64,000 bases of DNA from Sulfuriferula plumbiphila (lineage in GTDB: Bacteria > Pseudomonadota > Gammaproteobacteria > Burkholderiales > Sulfuriferulaceae), in the NCBI RefSeq assembly GCF_009938015.1, contig NZ_AP021884.1, positions 2,544,585-2,608,584 of the forward strand, read 5' to 3'. The notes under the pieces are model-generated. The model had not been told where the DNA came from. It made no database searches and worked only from the letters and a program-made list of their open reading frames with translations. Below, piece after piece: positions 18,460-26,940 of the stretch (the stretch's first letter is position 1; every line of letters begins with the position of its first letter). Made by a program: the position numbers and the translations under genes.

Positions 18460-19293
18460 CTAAGCCGACAGCATAAGATTGGTCCCGGCATCCAGCTGGT
18501 CCGGCTGCGGCAGGCAGGCTTCGATGCGCTCCCATGTCATCTGGAGACGCTCGCGCAAAGTAGCCGGAAAATTGCCCATCAACGCCTCGCCGCTTAATCC
18601 GCCTGCGAGCAATACCGCCACATGCACCATGCCGGTAACCGGCTCGAACGGTTCATGCTCAGGAATGCGCCAATGACGGATGGCATGTTCTATTGCCCGG
18701 GGAAAATTCCAGCGTCTGGCCACTTCGGCGCCGATCAGGGCATGGTCGAATCCAAACAACATTTGTTCGATCTCGATCAGGCTCTGGCCGGATTCCTTCT
18801 GCTGTTCCAGAACGCTCGCAAACTGTTCCTGCATGCAGGTATCCAGCACCAACTGGCCGATATCGTGAAACATGCCAGCCATAAAGGCCATCTCCTGGTC
18901 ATGCCTTAAACACTTTGCCAGCGCCCTGGCGTAGGCCGCTACCCGGAAACTGTGCTTCCAGTAAGCATGCCGGTCAAACCGGCTTGATCCGGTGACCGGA
19001 AAAGCATGCACAAATCCTGCCGACAATGCCAGCGAACGGATATGATTGAATCCCATCACCAGCACCGCGTCCTGCATGGAACTGATCTGGCGCGGCAAAC
19101 CGTAAAACGCGGAGTTCGCCACCCGCAAAACCTTTGCGGTCAAGCCTTGATCCTGCGCGATCTTGTGTGCCAAGGCGGTGCTGTCCAGATCCGGATCGCT
19201 GAAGCTGCTGATTACTTCCTGCACCACGACCGGTATGACGGGGAGTTGATGCAGCTTGGCAAGTATTTCTTTCCCGTCAGTGACAGCAGCCAT
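18460..19293 (-). CDS. HDOD-domain signalling protein
   Basis: A 277-residue protein made of one HDOD domain (about residues 10-210), a relative of HD phosphohydrolases found next to chemotaxis and c-di-GMP genes. The helical core DPDLDSTALAHKIAQDQGL is characteristic. FHDIGQLVL keeps an HD pair that many HDOD proteins have lost. HDOD proteins mostly act as non-enzymatic adaptors, for example with MglA or GspE-type proteins in pilus control. It lies directly after a receiver-PAS gene and before the GAF kinase in one transcription unit. Confidence 0.87.
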   Translation of the reverse strand: MAAVTDGKEILAKLHQLPVIPVVVQEVISSFSDPDLDSTALAHKIAQDQGLTAKVLRVANSAFYGLPRQISSMQDAVLVMGFNHIRSLALSAGFVHAFPVTGSSRFDRHAYWKHSFRVAAYARALAKCLRHDQEMAFMAGMFHDIGQLVLDTCMQEQFASVLEQQKESGQSLIEIEQMLFGFDHALIGAEVARRWNFPRAIEHAIRHWRIPEHEPFEPVTGMVHVAVLLAGGLSGEALMGNFPATLRERLQMTWERIEACLPQPDQLDAGTNLMLSA

Positions 19294-19319
19294 TTTCCTT
19301 GTCTCCCGGAAACAAATAT

Positions 19320-20162
19320 TCAGAATGCCAGCAACTGCTTGGACTGCGGATCATGGTCAATAACGAGCACCACACCCTTCGATTGGGAAAACACGCCCAT
19401 GGAATAACACCAGTAATTGACATCCCGCCCATCCTCGAGATGACATGGTTTTCTGCCTTCATTCTGACGGCATTGACTGCTTGAAACGCCCGTCAACAAC
19501 GCGGCCGGCATGACTTCACTTGCCACTTCGCCCAGCAAAGCCCGTTCACCGCCCCCTCCAAACAACTGGTGCGCCATTTGATTGGCAATGGCAATCACGC
19601 CATCGTCACCGATACCCACCACGGCTACCGGCAGAAAATCCAGTACCTCCTGTGAAATACGCAAGATTTTAAGGTTGCGTACCACTTCACTGGTTTTTTT
19701 CTCCACCTGCTGTTCAAGCTCCCGGTTAAACCGGGACAGCGCTTCGTTGGCCTCTGTCAGCTGATGAGTCAACCGGATATTTTCCATTTTCATTTCGTGA
19801 AGACGGAAGGACTCTTCCACGTTGGCCCGCAACAGATCATCCTCCCACGGTTTGGTGAGAAATTTGTAGATGGCGCCGCGATTAATGGCATCCGACACCG
19901 AATCAAGTTCGGTATAGCCGCTCAGCATGATGCGCACCGTGTCCGGATAAAGCGCTTTCACTTTGCTCAAAAACTCCGCCCCGGTCATCTCCGGCATGCG
20001 CTGGTCGGAAACAATGACGCCCACTTTATTGTGCGCCAGCAATTCCAGTCCTTCCTTGCCGCTGTTGGCTTTCAGGATGCGATAACCGTCCCGGCGCAGC
20101 AACCGCACCAGGGCGGAAACAATGTTTTCTTCGTCATCGACCAACAGCAGCGTTCTGTCCAT
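19320..20162 (-). CDS. response regulator with PAS-like output domain
   Basis: About 280 residues: receiver (about 1-120; phospho-acceptor in VIVSDQRMPEMTG, D53; KPWED end), a coiled coil (about 130-165), then a PAS-like domain (VAVVGIGDDGVIAIANQMA) and no kinase or DNA-binding domain. The open frame extends upstream, but the ATG at 20162 is preceded by GGAGGTGAA and starts exactly at the receiver fold (MDRTLLLVDDEE). It is the first gene of the eight-gene minus-strand signalling run. The output is probably protein-protein interaction. Confidence 0.85.
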   Translation of the reverse strand: MDRTLLLVDDEENIVSALVRLLRRDGYRILKANSGKEGLELLAHNKVGVIVSDQRMPEMTGAEFLSKVKALYPDTVRIMLSGYTELDSVSDAINRGAIYKFLTKPWEDDLLRANVEESFRLHEMKMENIRLTHQLTEANEALSRFNRELEQQVEKKTSEVVRNLKILRISQEVLDFLPVAVVGIGDDGVIAIANQMAHQLFGGGGERALLGEVASEVMPAALLTGVSSSQCRQNEGRKPCHLEDGRDVNYWCYSMGVFSQSKGVVLVIDHDPQSKQLLAF

Positions 20163-20257
20163 TTCACCTCCTGGATTTACAAATATAGACTCATTACAAG
20201 GTTTTTCAGGTCCGTGCGGTCTCATCGCTCCAGTGAATTTCGTCCCCGTCAATGGCG

Positions 20258-23200
20258 TCATCGCAGCACGCTTCCACAGGCGGCCGCCCCGAGCCATTTC
20301 TGCGCAAAGACCTCCGCGGCTTCGGGGCGGTCAAAATAATAGCCCTGTGCCTCATTGCAGCCCATTGCCAGCAGCGTTTCCGCCTGCGCCGCCTGTTCCA
20401 CGCCTTCGGCAACCGTCTTGAGGCCGAAGTTGCGCGCCATACTGATGATGGTGCCGACGGTGGCGTGATCATGGCGATCTTTCAGCATGTCGCGCACAAA
20501 CGACATGTCGATCTTGAGCTTGTCCGCGGGAAAACGCTTGAGGTAGGCAAGCGACGAGTAGCCGGTGCCGAAATCGTCGATCGAGAGTGCAAAGCCCGCC
20601 GCTTTCAGGATAGTCATCATGTCGAGCGCCTGCTCCATGTTCCGCATCAGGCCGCTTTCGGTGAGTTCCAGCTCAAGGTCAGCGGGGGCGACGCCTGCCT
20701 CACGCACGATGGCCCGTATCTTGCTGGCAAAGCCGGTGTCCTCGATCTGCTGGGCGGCGATATTGACGGCGAGCCGGCCCGGGAAATTCAACCCCGCCGC
20801 CTGCCAGGCTTTCATCTGGCGGCAGGCCTCGCGCAGCACCCAATCGCCCAGGTCGATCATCATGCTGCGCTCCTCGGCGATCGGAATGAACACGCCCGGA
20901 CTGACCATGCCCCGTTCCGGGTGGTGCCAGCGCAACAGGGCCTCGGCGCCGACCAGCGCCCGGGTTTGCAGGTCCACCTGCGGCTGGTAGTAGAGTTCCA
21001 GATTACCTCCTTCCCCGCGCAGGGTGTGCTGGAGATCCCGGGCCAGGGCCATGCGCTCGGTCAGCCCCGCGCTCATCTCCGGCCGGTAGAAGCGATAGCC
21101 GCCGCCTGATGCCTTGGCACGGTACATGGCGATGTCGGCCTGCTTGAGCAACTCTTGACACGTGGCACCATCCTCGGGATACAACGCAATGCCGATGCTG
21201 ACCCCCAGCGCATACGTGTACCCACTGACCACGATGGGCTCTGAAAGGGCCTGTTCAAAACGTTCAGCAATGACGGCGACAGCCGACTGCTCGGCCTCCT
21301 CGACGATGACGACGAACTCGTCGCCGCCGAGCCGGGCCAGCGTTTCTTCCTGCCGCAAGACGGACTGAAAGCGGCGGGCGACTTCAATGAGCACCGCGTC
21401 CCCAATGGTATGCCCCTGGGTGTCATTGATTTCCTTGAAGCGGTTGAGGTCCAGAAACAGCAGCGCCACCCGCTGCCCATGCCGATGGGCAGCGCCGAGC
21501 GCCTGTTTCAGGCGATCGGCGGACAGCGCCCGGTTGGGCAACCCGGTCAGGGGATCGTAAAAGGCCAGCTGTTCGAGGCGCGTTGCTTGCGCCTTCTGCT
21601 CGGTAATATCGGTAAAGATGCTGATGTAGTGAGTGACCTCCCCTTGCCCGTCGTGCACGCCGGAGATGGACAGCCATTGGGGATAAATTTCCCCGCTTTT
21701 GCGCCGCTCCCATATTTCCCCCTGCCAGTGCCCGGTTTCTCGAATGCTCTCCCACATGGCGCGATAAAAAACCGTATCGTGCCGTCCGGATTGCAGGATG
21801 CGCGGCGTCTGTCCGATCACTTCCTCGCAGGCATAACCCGTTGTCCGGTTAAAAGCATGGTTTACCCTGAGAATATGTTGCTCTGCGTCCGTAATCATCA
21901 CGGCCTCGGCGCTTTGATCGAACATCACGGCGGCAAGGCGCAGCCCCTCCTCGTTCGCCTTGCGCCGCGTAATATCGCGGCCTATTCCCGCCATGCCTAG
22001 AAACGCACCGTCACTGCCGAACACCGGCGCGCGCATATTTTCAAACACCCGCGCGCCTGCCGCCGTCGCGAAGGCCAGTTCGTCCTGCACCCCCCGCCCG
22101 CTTGCGCGCGCTTCCTCATCGCTGCGCCGGATCTGTTGCGCGATGGGCACCGGCCATACTTCGTCGGCGGTCTTGCCCAGCATCTCGGCCTCGGTCAGCC
22201 CGGCAAGTTGCGCATAGGCCGGGTTGACCTCGATGTAACGCCCCTGAGCATCCTTGAACCAGACATTATCCGGTGTTGCGGCAAGCAGGGATTTGAGACG
22301 CCGGGTGGTTTGCGCGTAGGCCGCGCTCAGCTCCTCGGCCCGCTGTTGCGCGCGCGCCTCGGCATGAAAGAATATCCACACGAGGCCCCAGAACAATGCG
22401 AGCACCACCGCCCCCAGGCCGATCACCGTCCAGAAGAGTTGCCACCACCCTTGCATCAGTGCCGCCACCGGTAATCCGACCAGGACGAAGAGCGGCGTGC
22501 CCTCGATCCAGGTGTAGCTGTAAAAGCGTTCGATGCCGTCCTGTACGGTGACATGCCGGTACCGGCCCGTGCGCTGTCCGGCATGCACCCTGTCTATCAA
22601 GGGGGAGCCTTGCAGGGGCTTGCCGAGCCTGTGCGGCAGCGGGGGGATGCGCGCCATGAGGATGAGGTTCTTGTCATACAGCGCAACGGCCGCACCCGGC
22701 ATCAGGCCATAGCGGGCGAAGCGCTGTTCGAAGTGTTCGACTTTGAGGGGCAGGAAAACGACGCCGGCAAAGCGCCCGTCCGGGCCGTTCAGGCGCCGGC
22801 TCATGAGCATCACCCAATCACCCGCCACACGGCCCACGACAGGCCCGGTGATCAGGCGGCCCGGATCGGGAGTGTCGCGGTGCAGGCGGAAATGGGCCTG
22901 GTCAGCGATGGAGACCGGTCTGGTCTGATCGATGAGTCTGCCGCTTGCGTCGGCGACCCGCACGGCAACGATTTCCGGATCGCTGCCTTGCCAAAGGGTC
23001 AACTCGCGCTGTAACCGCGCAGTGGAGAGCGGCTTGCCTTGTGCGAGGTCCTGCTGCAAGTCCGCTTGGGCGTGGGAGAGCAGATAATCGTAGCGGGCGA
23101 AGCGCTCGGACAGCTGGGCGGCCACGGTGCGCGCCACGACCGCCGTCTCGGCATCAGCCCGCGTCTCGATGGCGCGGTAGCTTTGCCACAAAACGAGGCC

Positions 23201-23575
23201 GATTCCGCCCGCGATGACAAGAGCCAGGCCAGTCGCCAAAACAAACCCGATCTTGCGCGGCCGCGCGGCGACGGCTTCATCCAGGTGCTTTATGATCCGA
23301 CTCCAGGGTTGTCCATGCGACCACCCACGGCACGCGGGGTCAGGCTTGCTTGCTTGCTTGCTTGCGCAAGATTTCTTCCATCTCAGCTGTCCAGGTTTCG
23401 CGTGTTCTTGTTCAGTCTTGGCGTTCTGCCCCGGCCCGGGGCAATGTACCGGATGATATGCATGATATATCGGAGGATTGCGCGCTTTCTTTAAGGGATT
23501 ATGCGATTGCCCGGCGGTGACACGCGGAACGTCCCGCAACATACCCGCTGCAACTCCCGCTCCGCCAGGCGCCAT
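20258..23575 (-). CDS. membrane-bound PAS-PAS-GGDEF-EAL protein (c-di-GMP turnover), uncertain start
   Basis: C-di-GMP enzyme of about 1,050 residues plus an uncertain N-terminus. In order: a membrane segment (IGFVLATGLALVIAGGIGLV), a periplasmic dCache-like region of about 250 residues, a second membrane segment (LGAVVLALFWGLVWIFF), two PAS domains (about 420-545 and 545-665), GGDEF (RLGGDEFV intact) and EAL (GAEALLRW intact). Both cyclase and phosphodiesterase motifs are present, so the net activity cannot be told. The frame runs back to 23575, but the first 80 residues look like translated noncoding DNA. A better ATG at 23384 is out of frame because of a CTTG repeat (see the repeat feature). 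The stop is about 95 bases before the receiver-PAS gene. Confidence 0.83.
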   Translation of the reverse strand: MAPGGAGVAAGMLRDVPRVTAGQSHNPLKKARNPPIYHAYHPVHCPGPGQNAKTEQEHAKPGQLRWKKSCASKQASKPDPACRGWSHGQPWSRIIKHLDEAVAARPRKIGFVLATGLALVIAGGIGLVLWQSYRAIETRADAETAVVARTVAAQLSERFARYDYLLSHAQADLQQDLAQGKPLSTARLQRELTLWQGSDPEIVAVRVADASGRLIDQTRPVSIADQAHFRLHRDTPDPGRLITGPVVGRVAGDWVMLMSRRLNGPDGRFAGVVFLPLKVEHFEQRFARYGLMPGAAVALYDKNLILMARIPPLPHRLGKPLQGSPLIDRVHAGQRTGRYRHVTVQDGIERFYSYTWIEGTPLFVLVGLPVAALMQGWWQLFWTVIGLGAVVLALFWGLVWIFFHAEARAQQRAEELSAAYAQTTRRLKSLLAATPDNVWFKDAQGRYIEVNPAYAQLAGLTEAEMLGKTADEVWPVPIAQQIRRSDEEARASGRGVQDELAFATAAGARVFENMRAPVFGSDGAFLGMAGIGRDITRRKANEEGLRLAAVMFDQSAEAVMITDAEQHILRVNHAFNRTTGYACEEVIGQTPRILQSGRHDTVFYRAMWESIRETGHWQGEIWERRKSGEIYPQWLSISGVHDGQGEVTHYISIFTDITEQKAQATRLEQLAFYDPLTGLPNRALSADRLKQALGAAHRHGQRVALLFLDLNRFKEINDTQGHTIGDAVLIEVARRFQSVLRQEETLARLGGDEFVVIVEEAEQSAVAVIAERFEQALSEPIVVSGYTYALGVSIGIALYPEDGATCQELLKQADIAMYRAKASGGGYRFYRPEMSAGLTERMALARDLQHTLRGEGGNLELYYQPQVDLQTRALVGAEALLRWHHPERGMVSPGVFIPIAEERSMMIDLGDWVLREACRQMKAWQAAGLNFPGRLAVNIAAQQIEDTGFASKIRAIVREAGVAPADLELELTESGLMRNMEQALDMMTILKAAGFALSIDDFGTGYSSLAYLKRFPADKLKIDMSFVRDMLKDRHDHATVGTIISMARNFGLKTVAEGVEQAAQAETLLAMGCNEAQGYYFDRPEAAEVFAQKWLGAAACGSVLR
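23345..23364. repeat. CTTG tetranucleotide tandem repeat, 5 copies
   Basis: Five perfect copies of CTTG (CAAG on the coding minus strand) at the 5' end of the GGDEF-EAL gene. On the minus strand, ATG at 23384 (ATGGAAGAAATC) reads into the repeat and stops at TGA just after it. Loss of one unit (or gain of two) would join this ATG to the long GGDEF-EAL frame. This is the layout of a slippage-controlled phase-variable gene. Only the repeat and frames are seen; variation itself is not. Confidence 0.6.
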
Positions 23576-23871
23576 CCGTGGCTGATGAGACGAAACCGCA
23601 GCCGCGCAGCGCCGTCTGCAATCTGGTTATAAAGCCATGCGTTACCAGTTCCCTGCCGCCTCCTTTCGAATTACACTTAAAAGCGGAAGATGGCGGGCAT
23701 TGGTGAAGAGCGCGCGCATGGCGCGCGCCGACAGCCCATTCCAATTAATAATCCAGCATCAGTGTACCGTGCTCCACCGCTAACCAAACTCTACGGACTT
23801 CCCCTCCCCGTCAAGCGAAACCCATCTAGCGCCCGGTGAAACCGGGCGTTGCTTTTCAGTCTTCGGTACTA
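23576..23871. other. gene-free stretch upstream of the GGDEF-EAL gene
   Basis: About 300 bases with no supportable gene. It should hold the promoter of the minus-strand GGDEF-EAL gene. It includes a GC-rich partial palindrome (GCGCGC repeated either side of GCATG near 23712-23732) and a strong hairpin annotated as a terminator at 23830-23853. It ends at the left end of an IS3 remnant. Confidence 0.5.
23830..23853 (+). terminator. candidate rho-independent terminator
   Basis: CGCCCGGT-GAA-ACCGGGCG forms a perfect 8-bp GC-rich stem with a 3-base loop and is followed on the plus strand by TTGCTTTT. No plus-strand gene remains upstream of it, so it may have served a gene lost when the adjoining insertion elements moved in. 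Confidence 0.5.
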
Positions 23872-24247
23872 GGTAATCCCCCCACAAAAAAAGCGTTTGA
23901 AAGTAGAATTTTCTTAAATGGCAATCCGCTGCGACAACGGCCCGGAATACATCAGCGCCGTACGCTGGCATGGGCAAAAAACGCGGCATCCGCATCGACT
24001 TTATTCAGCCTGGCAATCCGCAGCAGAATGCTTATGTGGAGCGCTATAACCGCACGGTCCGCTATGATTGGCTGGCGCACCATTTGTTCGATTCAATTGA
24101 GGAAATGCAGGACTTTGCCACGAATTGGCTATGGTCCTACAATCACGAACGCCCCAACATGGCCATCGGCGGCATCACCCCGAAACAGAAGTTGGCCCTA
24201 ACGGCTTAACCTCTACTTTTAACACCCTCTAAAAACGGGGGATTACC
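23872..24247 (+). mobile_element. internally deleted IS3-family element (376 bp)
   Basis: Both ends are still recognisable: GGTAATCCCCC at 23872-23882 and its exact inverse GGGGGATTACC at 24237-24247. Homology continues inward (TGAAAGTAGAATTTT near the left end, CTACTTTTAACA near the right). Between them only the C-terminal third of the transposase is left. No clear target duplication is visible. The insertion truncates the HPP-family gene on its right side. Confidence 0.75.
23918..24209 (+). pseudogene. IS3-family transposase OrfB, frameshifted C-terminal fragment
   Basis: The translation begins AIRCDNGPEYISA, the second catalytic Asp region of IS3 transposases. It then shifts frame near 23955 and continues in another frame as KRGIRIDFIQPGNPQQNAYV and ERYNRTVRYDWLAHHLF to a normal C-terminus ending at 24209. 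The N-terminal two thirds, including the first catalytic Asp, are missing, so no active transposase can be made. Confidence 0.85.
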
Positions 24248-24507
24248 GCGCCAAACACGGACAAAAACAACAGTCCGGTCAGCGCCGAAATGACGTTCCT
24301 GGGTTGCGAGAACGGACTCTCCGGGAACCCAAAGAGTAGTACACAGCTTGCGCCGAAGGATCCCAGCACCAGTGGCGTTGCGCTTACCGCTGAGACGTAA
24401 CCTACCGTCTCAATCGCAACCAGTCCACCGAAAAAGGACCAGGCAATACTGTTTGCCTACGTGCGCTGGCAGGCACCGCCATGCATTTTCCTGAAATACG
24501 TTTTCAT
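24248..24507 (-). pseudogene. HPP-family membrane protein, broken by a stop codon and an IS insertion
   Basis: On the minus strand an ATG at 24507 starts MKTYFRKMHGGACQRT, then meets an in-frame TAG. It continues ANSIAWSFFGGLVAIETV, LVLGSFGASCVLLFGFPESP and FSQPRNVISALTGLL, the signature of HPP-family multi-membrane-segment proteins (GSFGASxVLLFGxPESPxxQPRN). The frame is cut at 24248 by the right end of the IS3 remnant, so the last transmembrane helices are lost. HPP proteins have been linked to nitrite or other small-molecule transport. Two independent lesions make it a pseudogene. Confidence 0.8.
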
Positions 24508-24524
24508 CGAGATCCAGGAAAATG

Positions 24525-24549
24525 GACCCGGGGCATCGCACCCTGGGTC
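24525..24549 (-). terminator. candidate terminator of the formate dehydrogenase gene
   Basis: GACCCGGGG-CATCGCA-CCCTGGGTC gives a 9-bp stem with one G-T pair and a 7-base loop. On the minus strand it lies 20 bases after the fdh stop codon and is followed by CATTTTCC, a short T run. Reasonable but not a textbook terminator. Confidence 0.5.
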
Positions 24550-24568
24550 TGTCACATGAACAAGATCA

Positions 24569-25768
24569 TTAGCCCCTGAACCTCGCTGCCTCTTCGGAGC
24601 CCTTTGTGGCATTGCCTGCGCTGTAGGAATGCGCACCTACACCAGCAAGCTTGCCGCCATCGACCACGAGATACTCGTTGCGAATGGGTTTTCCGTCGAA
24701 CCAGCATTCAAGTATCTCGCGCGTGCCTGCCGCATAGCGCGCCTGCGCCGACAGCGAACTGCCCGAGATATGCGGAGTCATGCCATGGTGCGGCATGGTG
24801 CGCCAAGGGTGATCCTTCGGTGCGGGTTGGGGGAACCAGACATCACCCGCATAACCGGCCAATTGGCCACTCTCCAGCGCACTCGCAATGGCATCGCGAT
24901 CACAAATCTTGCCACGAGCCGTATTGATGATATAGGCACCGCGTTTCATCTTCGCGATCAGCGAAGCATTAAACAGATGCTCTGTCTCGGGATGCAACGG
25001 ACAATTGATCGTGACCACGTCACAGACCTTGGCCATCGATTCCACATCTGCGTGATAGATCAGGTTCAGTTCCTTCTCCACGCTTTCCGGCAGACGATGG
25101 CGGTCGGTGTAATGCAACTTCACGTCAAAGGGCTTGAGCCGACGCAGCACGGCCAGCCCGATACGTCCCGCCGCTACCGTGCCGACTTCCATGCCTTCCA
25201 CGTCGTAAGAGCGCTCAACGCAATCGGCAATATTCCAGCCGCCTTTCACGACCCATTGATAGGATGGAATGTAGTTTCGCACCAAGCCCAGGATCATCAT
25301 CACCACATGCTCGGCCACGCTGATGCTGTTGCTGAAGGTGACTTCCGCCACCGTGATCTTGCGGTCGATCGCTGCCTGCAAATCCACATGGTCCGATCCG
25401 ATGCCGGCCGTCAATGCAAGCTTGAGCTTGGGCGCCTTGGCAATACGCTCTGCCGTCAGATAGGCAGGCCAAAATGGCTGCGAGATGACGATCTCCGCGT
25501 CGACCAGTTCCTTCTCGAACGCAGAGTTGGGTCCGTCCTTATCGGACGTAACGAACAGGCTATGGCCGCGCGACTCGAGGAACTTGCGCAGTCCCAACTC
25601 CCCTGACACACAGCCAAGCAGCGCACCCGGCTTGAAATCGATCGCCTGGGGGGTCGGTGTGGTTTGTCCATCGGCATAACGCTCGATCTTGGGAATCGCG
25701 TCGCGCGCATACGCTTTGGGGTAACCGCCCACGGGGTCATCGTAAAGCACGCACAGAACTTTGGCCAT
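24569..25768 (-). CDS. fdh: NAD-dependent formate dehydrogenase, metal-free D-2-hydroxyacid dehydrogenase type
   Basis: Cofactor-free formate dehydrogenase of 399 residues, nearly the same length as the enzyme of Pseudomonas sp. 101; it moves hydride directly from formate to NAD. Diagnostic residues are present: the substrate Asn in TFSNSISVAEHV, a Rossmann AAGRIG turn (GTVAAGRIGLAVLRRL), Asp of YTDRHRLPE selecting NAD over NADP, the catalytic Arg in NTARGKICDRDA and the catalytic His in PHISGSSLSAQARY. The start has GGAG 9 bases upstream. It follows a LysR gene in the same direction. With FdsABG this genome has two unrelated formate oxidation systems. The cassette is bounded by mobile-element remnants. 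Confidence 0.95.
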   Translation of the reverse strand: MAKVLCVLYDDPVGGYPKAYARDAIPKIERYADGQTTPTPQAIDFKPGALLGCVSGELGLRKFLESRGHSLFVTSDKDGPNSAFEKELVDAEIVISQPFWPAYLTAERIAKAPKLKLALTAGIGSDHVDLQAAIDRKITVAEVTFSNSISVAEHVVMMILGLVRNYIPSYQWVVKGGWNIADCVERSYDVEGMEVGTVAAGRIGLAVLRRLKPFDVKLHYTDRHRLPESVEKELNLIYHADVESMAKVCDVVTINCPLHPETEHLFNASLIAKMKRGAYIINTARGKICDRDAIASALESGQLAGYAGDVWFPQPAPKDHPWRTMPHHGMTPHISGSSLSAQARYAAGTREILECWFDGKPIRNEYLVVDGGKLAGVGAHSYSAGNATKGSEEAARFRG

Positions 25769-25908
25769 ATTGTGTCTCCATCTTCTATGAACAGCGTTGG
25801 ATTAAGGAGGGCGCAGCATGTGTAAAGTCAGCACGTTGCCCCCATGCTACGGGCTTGGCACATGGCATGCTCCGAGCTATGCATGCTGAGCGTCAGGCGA
25901 AGGACAGT

Positions 25909-26847
25909 CTAGTCGTTTGCGCGGATGGGCTGATAGGTGCCGCTTATCATGGTGTCGAAACGCGCTTCCAGGTCGAGCGTTTGCGTGACCGCCCAAGCGG
26001 CTGCGACCATGGGGGAAAGCGGATCGTGGTCAAGCGCAATCAGACCGATCGCGCGATTAATCTCCGGCGTGAGCGGGATGGCTGCCAACTCCTCGCGCAT
26101 CTCGAACAGGCACAGCAGGCTGTGCGGCACAATGCTGAACAGCTCGGCGCAGCGCACATGGGAATAGAGCGCGAAAACCGAATCGGTCTCCACGACCACG
26201 CGCGGTTGCGCGTTGGCCCGGCGGAACGCGGCGTTGATGATGCGCCGGTTCTGCATATTGTTTGTGAGCAGGCACAGAGGCAGTTCGGCAGCGTTCGCCC
26301 AACTCATTTCCTGGCAATCACCAATGGATGCGGGATCGCGGGCGAGGAGCATGTAACGTTCGCGATACAGCGGCAGGACACGGAACCCTTCCAGGCACTG
26401 GTCCTCGAGATACGTAAGCCCCAAGTCCAGTTCGAAGCTATCCAGCCGGCGGATAATCTCTTCGGTGCTCAAGGATTGCACCAGTTGGCACATTTCCGAG
26501 TGTGCGGCACGAAAGGGTCCAGTCAACAGGGACACGATGGGCATCGTCGTCGGGATAGCCCCGAGCCGAAGTGTGCCGGCCAGGTGCGTGCGTGCAATCG
26601 AGGCTTCTTGACGCAGTCCCTCCCAGGCAGCGAGCGTTTTCCTGGCCCAGTTCAGAATGCGCTCGCCTTCCGGCGTGAGCCCCTGAAATCGCTGTCCGCG
26701 CTGGACGATCGGCACGCCCAGCTCCTCTTCCAGATGGCGGATCGCCGCAGACAGCGCAGGTTGCGATACGTAACATGCCTTGGCTGCGCGAGCGAAGTGC
26801 TTCTCACGAGATAGCGTTACCAAGTAGTCAAGCTGACGAATGAACAT
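25909..26847 (-). CDS. LysR-family transcriptional regulator
   Basis: A 312-residue LysR regulator with an N-terminal winged helix-turn-helix (LVTLSREKHFARAAKACYVS then QPALSAAIRHLEEELG) and a C-terminal periplasmic-binding-like effector domain. I chose the ATG at 26847, preceded by AAAGG and matching the usual LysR start; the frame runs 24 codons further. It lies 140 bases upstream of fdh in the same direction, rather than divergent as is usual. Regulation of fdh is inferred from adjacency. The intervening DNA contains AGCATGC-type inverted pieces that could be operator half-sites. The effector is unknown. Confidence 0.85.
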   Translation of the reverse strand: MFIRQLDYLVTLSREKHFARAAKACYVSQPALSAAIRHLEEELGVPIVQRGQRFQGLTPEGERILNWARKTLAAWEGLRQEASIARTHLAGTLRLGAIPTTMPIVSLLTGPFRAAHSEMCQLVQSLSTEEIIRRLDSFELDLGLTYLEDQCLEGFRVLPLYRERYMLLARDPASIGDCQEMSWANAAELPLCLLTNNMQNRRIINAAFRRANAQPRVVVETDSVFALYSHVRCAELFSIVPHSLLCLFEMREELAAIPLTPEINRAIGLIALDHDPLSPMVAAAWAVTQTLDLEARFDTMISGTYQPIRAND

Positions 26848-26940
26848 TGCCTTTCTTTCTGAATAGCGAGTTACCGAAATTTGCACACATACGAGCCTCT
26901 TGCAAAACCCAGCATCCAAGCTGGATTATGCTTGCCGGAT

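Noticed and set aside
23700-23740. GC-rich palindrome as an origin or attachment site
   Set aside because: Only short GCGCGC alternation; no integrase, repeated core or replication gene is near it.
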